From contig DAISWL010000005.1 in NCBI GenBank assembly GCA_036826375.1, positions 1 to 53,803 of the forward strand: a DNA stretch of 53,803 bases. Reading direction: 5' to 3'. Both the position numbers and the translations under genes were made by a program. This DNA is from DAISWL01 sp036826375. Its GTDB lineage: Bacteria > Patescibacteriota > Saccharimonadia > Saccharimonadales > HK-STAS-PATE-42. The notes beneath the pieces are model-generated. The model was not told where the DNA came from. It was given only the letters and a program-made list of their open reading frames with translations, and did not search any database. Positions 47,451 to 53,803 of this stretch are shown one piece after another (position 1 is the stretch's first letter; each line of letters opens with the position of its first letter).

Positions 47451-49925
47451 ATGGAAGAAAATACAACAAAATCAGATAGAATTATCAATAGAAGCATCGA
47501 AGACGAAATGGAGGAGAGCTACCTCCAATATTCAATGAGCGTTATAGTAGCTAGAGCACTTCCGGATGTTAGAGATGGCTTAAAGCCAGTTCACAGGAGA
47601 ATACTTTATGCTATGCATAACAGGGGTTGGAGGAGTAACTCTAAGCATGTCAAGAGTGCCAAAATAGTCGGTGAAGTTATTGGTAATTATCATCCTCATG
47701 GTGATCAAGCGGTTTATGATTCAATGGTTAGAATGGCACAAGATTGGGCAATGCGTTATACGTTGATTAACCCTCAGGGAAATTTTGGTTCAATGGATGG
47801 AGATCCACCAGCTGCGCATCGTTACACTGAAGCAAAATTGGCCAGAATATCCGAAGAGATGTTGGCAGATTTAGATAAAGAGACTGTAGCAATGCGTCCC
47901 AATTTTGATGGTACTGAAGATGAGCCGTCTGTACTTCCAGCGAAACTTCCAAATCTACTATTGAATGGTCAATTGGGTATTGCAGTTGGTATGGCCACTA
48001 ATATTCCTCCTCATAATTTAGGTGAGTTAATTGATGCCGTTAAACTTAAGATAGATAATCCTGACGTAACGATAGAAGAGTTGTTGAAGGTGGTTAAAGG
48101 ACCCGACTTCCCAACGGGAGCTACTGTTTATGGTGGGGAATCTATGAAAGAGGCATACACAACTGGTAGAGGCGGTATTATTATTCGTTCAAAAGCTGAA
48201 ATAGTAGATTCAGGTAAGCGACAATCTATTATTATAACCGAGATACCTTATGGTCAAAATAAAGCCAGCCTAATAGAAAAAATGGCAGATTTATTTAAGG
48301 AAAAAAAGATATCTGGCATCCATGATTTACGCGATGAATCATCAAGAACGGGCGTGCGTATTGTAGTAGAGCTGAAGAAAGATTCTTACCCTAACAAGGT
48401 CCTCAATCAATTATATAAGCTTTCTCCCTTGCAAACATCTTATCATTACAATATGTTGGCCTTAGTGAATGGTATCCAGCCCCAGGTACTGGGATTGCAG
48501 GATATGTTGGGCGAATATATTAAGCATAGGTTTGATGTAGTTACAAAAAGAACTCAATACGAACTTAGAAAAGCAAAAGAAAGAGCCCACATCTTAGAAG
48601 GCCTAGTAATTGCACTGGATAATATTGATGAGATAATTGAGATTATTAGAAGTAGTCAAACTCAAGATGATGCTAAGCTTAATTTAATCAAACGATTTAA
48701 GCTTAGTGAAATTCAAGCTAAAGCAATTCTATCTATGCAACTTCGTTCACTAGTAGGGTTAGAGCGACAAGCTCTTGAAGAGCAGCTAGCAGAACTTAAG
48801 AAGTTGATCGCCAACCTGGAAGCTATTCTTGGCGATGGATCTAAAGTCTACCAAATAATTAAAGATGAGTTAGATGAGATAAAATCCAAATATGGCGACG
48901 AGAGAAAAACTGTAATTATTAATTCTGAATTAGGTAAATTCAGTGATGAAGAGTTAATCCCGGATGAAAATGTTGTTGTGATAATGACTACCGAGAACTA
49001 TATCAAGAGAGTTCTAGCGTCAGATTTTAGCAAACAAAATAGGGGAGGAAGAGGTAAAAGAGGCATGTCTACTAAGGAAGCAGACGTTATTAGTAACGTT
49101 GTCTCTGCTACAACACATGATTTGTTGATGTTCTTTACTAGTAAGGGAAGACTCTTTGTATTAAAGGGCTACGAAGTGCCGGTTATGGGCCTCAACGCCA
49201 AAGGGGTGGCTGCTGTGAATTTGCTGCAGTTACATCCGGAGGAGAAAATAACAGCGATACTAAATGCTAAATCTATAGATTCAGCGCGAGAAGAATATGT
49301 ATTCATGGTAACCAGTAAGGGGGTAGTTAAAAAGACTAAAATATCAGATTACAGAAATGTAAGATCTAGCGGGATTATTGCTATTAATATAGATGACAAT
49401 GATGAATTAAAGTGGGTCAGGATAACAGACGGTAATAACGAAGTTATAGTATCAACCGCCAAGGGCCAGTCTCTAAGGTTTGATGAATTGGACGTTAGAC
49501 CGATGGGCAGGACAGCAAGAGGTGTTAGGGGTATAAGGCTTAAGGGCGAAGATCAGGTTGTAGGTATGGATGTAGTTATGGAGGGGCAAAATATATTCCT
49601 CATAAGTGAAAAGGGATACGGCAAGAGGACCGCTATCGACCAATTCTCGAAACATAAAAGAGGGGGTGTTGGTATAAAAGCAGCCGTAGTTAATACTAAA
49701 ACTGGTGATCTTGTTTCAGTTTGCGCTCTCAACACTGATCTTACTGAGGTTATTATAATATCTCAAAAAGGCCAAACCATTAGATTGGGTATTAAGGATA
49801 TATCAAAAATAGGCCGAGCCACTCAGGGTGTTAGGTTGATGCGCTTAGCGGAAGGAGACACGGTTGCCTCTACAGCCCTAGTCGATGGTTCACAAAGCGT
49901 AGATGAAGAAGATATCGATAAGTAA
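47451..49925 (+). CDS. gyrA: DNA gyrase subunit A
   Basis: The 824 residues carry the winged-helix/CAP region with HPHGDQAVYDSMVRMAQ and the active Tyr125 in AHRYTEAKL, then the coiled coil, and a C-terminal beta-pinwheel with 'NRGGRGKRGM' (a GyrA-box, QRRGGKG-like) that wraps DNA and marks it as gyrase, not topo IV. The resistance-determining Ser83 of E. coli is Gln86 here; Asp87 is kept. It cuts and rejoins DNA to introduce negative supercoils. It is co-transcribed with gyrB. The rRNA operon follows. Confidence 0.97.
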   Translation: MEENTTKSDRIINRSIEDEMEESYLQYSMSVIVARALPDVRDGLKPVHRRILYAMHNRGWRSNSKHVKSAKIVGEVIGNYHPHGDQAVYDSMVRMAQDWAMRYTLINPQGNFGSMDGDPPAAHRYTEAKLARISEEMLADLDKETVAMRPNFDGTEDEPSVLPAKLPNLLLNGQLGIAVGMATNIPPHNLGELIDAVKLKIDNPDVTIEELLKVVKGPDFPTGATVYGGESMKEAYTTGRGGIIIRSKAEIVDSGKRQSIIITEIPYGQNKASLIEKMADLFKEKKISGIHDLRDESSRTGVRIVVELKKDSYPNKVLNQLYKLSPLQTSYHYNMLALVNGIQPQVLGLQDMLGEYIKHRFDVVTKRTQYELRKAKERAHILEGLVIALDNIDEIIEIIRSSQTQDDAKLNLIKRFKLSEIQAKAILSMQLRSLVGLERQALEEQLAELKKLIANLEAILGDGSKVYQIIKDELDEIKSKYGDERKTVIINSELGKFSDEELIPDENVVVIMTTENYIKRVLASDFSKQNRGGRGKRGMSTKEADVISNVVSATTHDLLMFFTSKGRLFVLKGYEVPVMGLNAKGVAAVNLLQLHPEEKITAILNAKSIDSAREEYVFMVTSKGVVKKTKISDYRNVRSSGIIAINIDDNDELKWVRITDGNNEVIVSTAKGQSLRFDELDVRPMGRTARGVRGIRLKGEDQVVGMDVVMEGQNIFLISEKGYGKRTAIDQFSKHKRGGVGIKAAVVNTKTGDLVSVCALNTDLTEVIIISQKGQTIRLGIKDISKIGRATQGVRLMRLAEGDTVASTALVDGSQSVDEEDIDK

Positions 49926-49965
49926 TGCGTAGATAAATTCACAACGGAAAGAATAAACTTAAGTG

Positions 49966-49995
49966 TTGACCTATTGTCCGACTGTGTACTATTAT
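49966..49995 (+). promoter_or_regulatory. rRNA operon promoter
   Basis: TTGACC (49966-49971) and TATTAT (49990-49995) are 18 nt apart; an alternative -10 is TACTAT at 49987. The start would be about 50002, 160 nt before 16S. The spacing and near-consensus -35 suit a strong rRNA promoter. No other gene lies between gyrA and 16S. Confidence 0.6.
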
Positions 49996-50126
49996 TAGTA
50001 GGATCTATTTGTTATTTTTAGTGAAAATCATCCAAGAAGATATCACATTGAATAAATAAAGTAACTATGAGCTCGTAAATTTATTTTTTAAAGCCCATTT
50101 ATTTATAACGAATTAAAAGATCGCAC

Positions 50127-50160
50127 TTTAACAGTTTATTTGTGCAACGAAATGTCAATT
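50127..50160 (+). other. 16S processing stem, 5' arm
   Basis: TTTGTGCAACGAA (50138-50150) and flanks pair with 51797-51834 across the whole 16S gene (TTCGTTGCACAAA), with further matches TAACA/TGTTA and GTCAA/TTGAC. This is the RNase III-type precursor stem that closes the 16S loop. Confidence 0.8.
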
Positions 50161-50161
50161 T

Positions 50162-51668
<1,507 letters not shown>

Positions 51669-51796
51669 CTAGAGGAGAGTAGGAATCTTAAGCTTTAAGC
51701 CTAAGATATCTAGGTCTTTCATGTTGATCATTTTTCTAAGAATTTTGATGATCAATGCAAAATGAAAAAAACTCTAAATTTCGATATTTCGATTAA

Positions 51797-51834
51797 ACTT
51801 TTTTTGACGTTCGTTGCACAAACAAGTTGTTAAT
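51797..51834 (+). other. 16S processing stem, 3' arm
   Basis: It is the complement of 50127-50160. TTGACGTTCGTTGCACAAACAAG matches the 5' arm with few mismatches and continues into TTGTTAAT. The piece from 51669 to 51796 is AT-rich with no gene. Confidence 0.8.
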
Positions 51835-51897
51835 AATCATGGGCTGGGTGAATCGTTTATTCAGACAGTTTGTGCTAATTGCAACAATTTTCAAATT

Positions 51898-51974
51898 GGG
51901 GCGTTAGCTCAGTTGGCTAGAGCACCTGCTTTGCAAGCAGGGGGTCCGGGGTTCGAGTCCCCGACGCTCCACCA
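51898..51974 (+). tRNA. tRNA-Ala(UGC)
   Basis: It has a full cloverleaf with acceptor GGGGCGT/ACGCTCC containing the G3:U70 alanine identity pair. The anticodon stem is CCTGC/GCAGG with loop TTTGCAA (TGC), the T-arm is CCGGGG-type, and ACCA is encoded. It lies in the 16S-23S spacer. Confidence 0.97.
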
Positions 51975-51988
51975 AAATCAAACTAAGA

Positions 51989-52065
51989 GGGCGATTAGCT
52001 CAGTTGGTTAGAGCGCGTCACTGATAATGACGAGGTCAGTGGTTCAAATCCACTATCGCCCACCA
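51989..52065 (+). tRNA. tRNA-Ile(GAU)
   Basis: It has acceptor GGGCGAT/ATCGCCC, anticodon stem CGTCA/TGACG with loop CTGATAA (GAT), the D-arm GCTCAGTTGGTTAGAGC and encoded ACCA. It is 14 nt after tRNA-Ala in the spacer, the usual bacterial order by type. Confidence 0.97.
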
Positions 52066-52292
52066 GTTTAGTGATGTAGTTATACTCACAACACAGCATA
52101 ACTTCCATAACTGAACTTAATCTGTTACTATATTAAAGATAATAGTGTTAAGTTTAAATTCTTTTAGTGCCTTTTCAAGGAAAGATACAATTGAGGATTT
52201 AAATAAACCTTAAACCTTAAAAATTTGGCTTAAATTTTAAAGTTGATTGACGGATAATTGGTGAATGCCAATTATAGATCAAGTCAATGCAT
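52066..52292 (+). other. Spacer before 23S rRNA
   Basis: It is AT-rich with no gene. A perfect hairpin ATAATTGG-TGAATG-CCAATTAT (52253-52274) sits inside a larger ATTGAC/GTCAAT pairing just upstream of 23S. It is likely part of the 23S precursor stem, but the distal partner lies outside the window. Confidence 0.5.

Positions 52293-53803
<1,511 letters not shown>

Noticed and set aside
51814..52011. 65-residue frame across tRNA-Ala
   Set aside because: It reads through the tRNA (GALAQLARAPALQAGGPGF is the usual tRNA-Ala translation) and is not a gene.

Overview
The window looks like a chromosomal segment of a Patescibacteria/CPR bacterium, most likely Saccharibacteria (TM7). The evidence is AT-rich DNA (about 36% G+C by eye), a reduced but Gram-positive-like core gene set, 16S rRNA of the CPR/TM7 type, a 68-residue protein of a kind I associate with Saccharibacteria, and many divergent or degenerate versions of universal proteins. 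Standard stop codons, including TGA, are used. These family assignments are from recognition, not from a search.

Layout. 1-2640: a horizontally acquired, higher-G+C patch. It holds the 3' end of an RBBP9/YdeN-like hydrolase and an intact large serine recombinase between two perfect 129-bp inverted repeats. The right repeat begins exactly at the 3' end of tRNA-Gln(CUG), which follows tRNA-Ser(GGA) on the minus strand. 2.8-6.9 kb: an ABC exporter (ATPase and MacB/FtsX-like permease), a CrtI-like FAD oxidoreductase that probably starts at ATT, and an acidic unknown protein. 7.1-10.8 kb: an ABC-F ATPase and a P-loop kinase, then a phenylalanine regulon. That regulon has a strong promoter, a 41-residue leader peptide with five Phe codons in eight, an attenuator hairpin, a 99-residue unknown, and a single-chain PheRS of the mitochondrial type. 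10.8-15.1 kb (minus strand): a frameshifted GT8 glycosyltransferase, groES-groEL under a CIRCE operator, and murC. 15.2-26.5 kb: a membrane protein, the 68-residue protein, uvrD/pcrA, a Nudix hydrolase, an Rpf-like transglycosylase, pyrG, polA, mutM and a divergent holA next to rpsT. 27-33.5 kb: a catalytically dead DHH-like protein, rpsO, pnp and RNase J. 33.5-41.5 kb: ftsK, rpsF-ssb-rpsR, efp, a PilT-like protein without a Walker A, a GT2 glycosyltransferase, an HTH regulator and an unknown. 41.5-45.4 kb: a structured intergenic region and a VirD4/HerA-like membrane ATPase with a small partner. 45.4-53.8 kb: gyrB-gyrA, then a 16S-tRNA-Ala-tRNA-Ile-23S rRNA operon cut by the window end.

Two global patterns stand out. 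First, the palindrome TAAGCTTA occurs about 39 times by eye, against about 2 expected from base composition. It is dense from 7 to 26 kb, falls in more than one reading frame, also occurs between genes, and is absent from the acquired patch and the rRNA genes. It behaves like a DNA-uptake or genome-marking word. Second, many genes have an extended -10 (TGnTAnnnT) only about 7 nt before the start codon, so much of the region is probably transcribed without leaders.

The best candidate for an undescribed system is the Phe-leader attenuator that appears to control a mitochondrial-type PheRS together with a 99-residue unknown protein. The TAAGCTTA word system is second.
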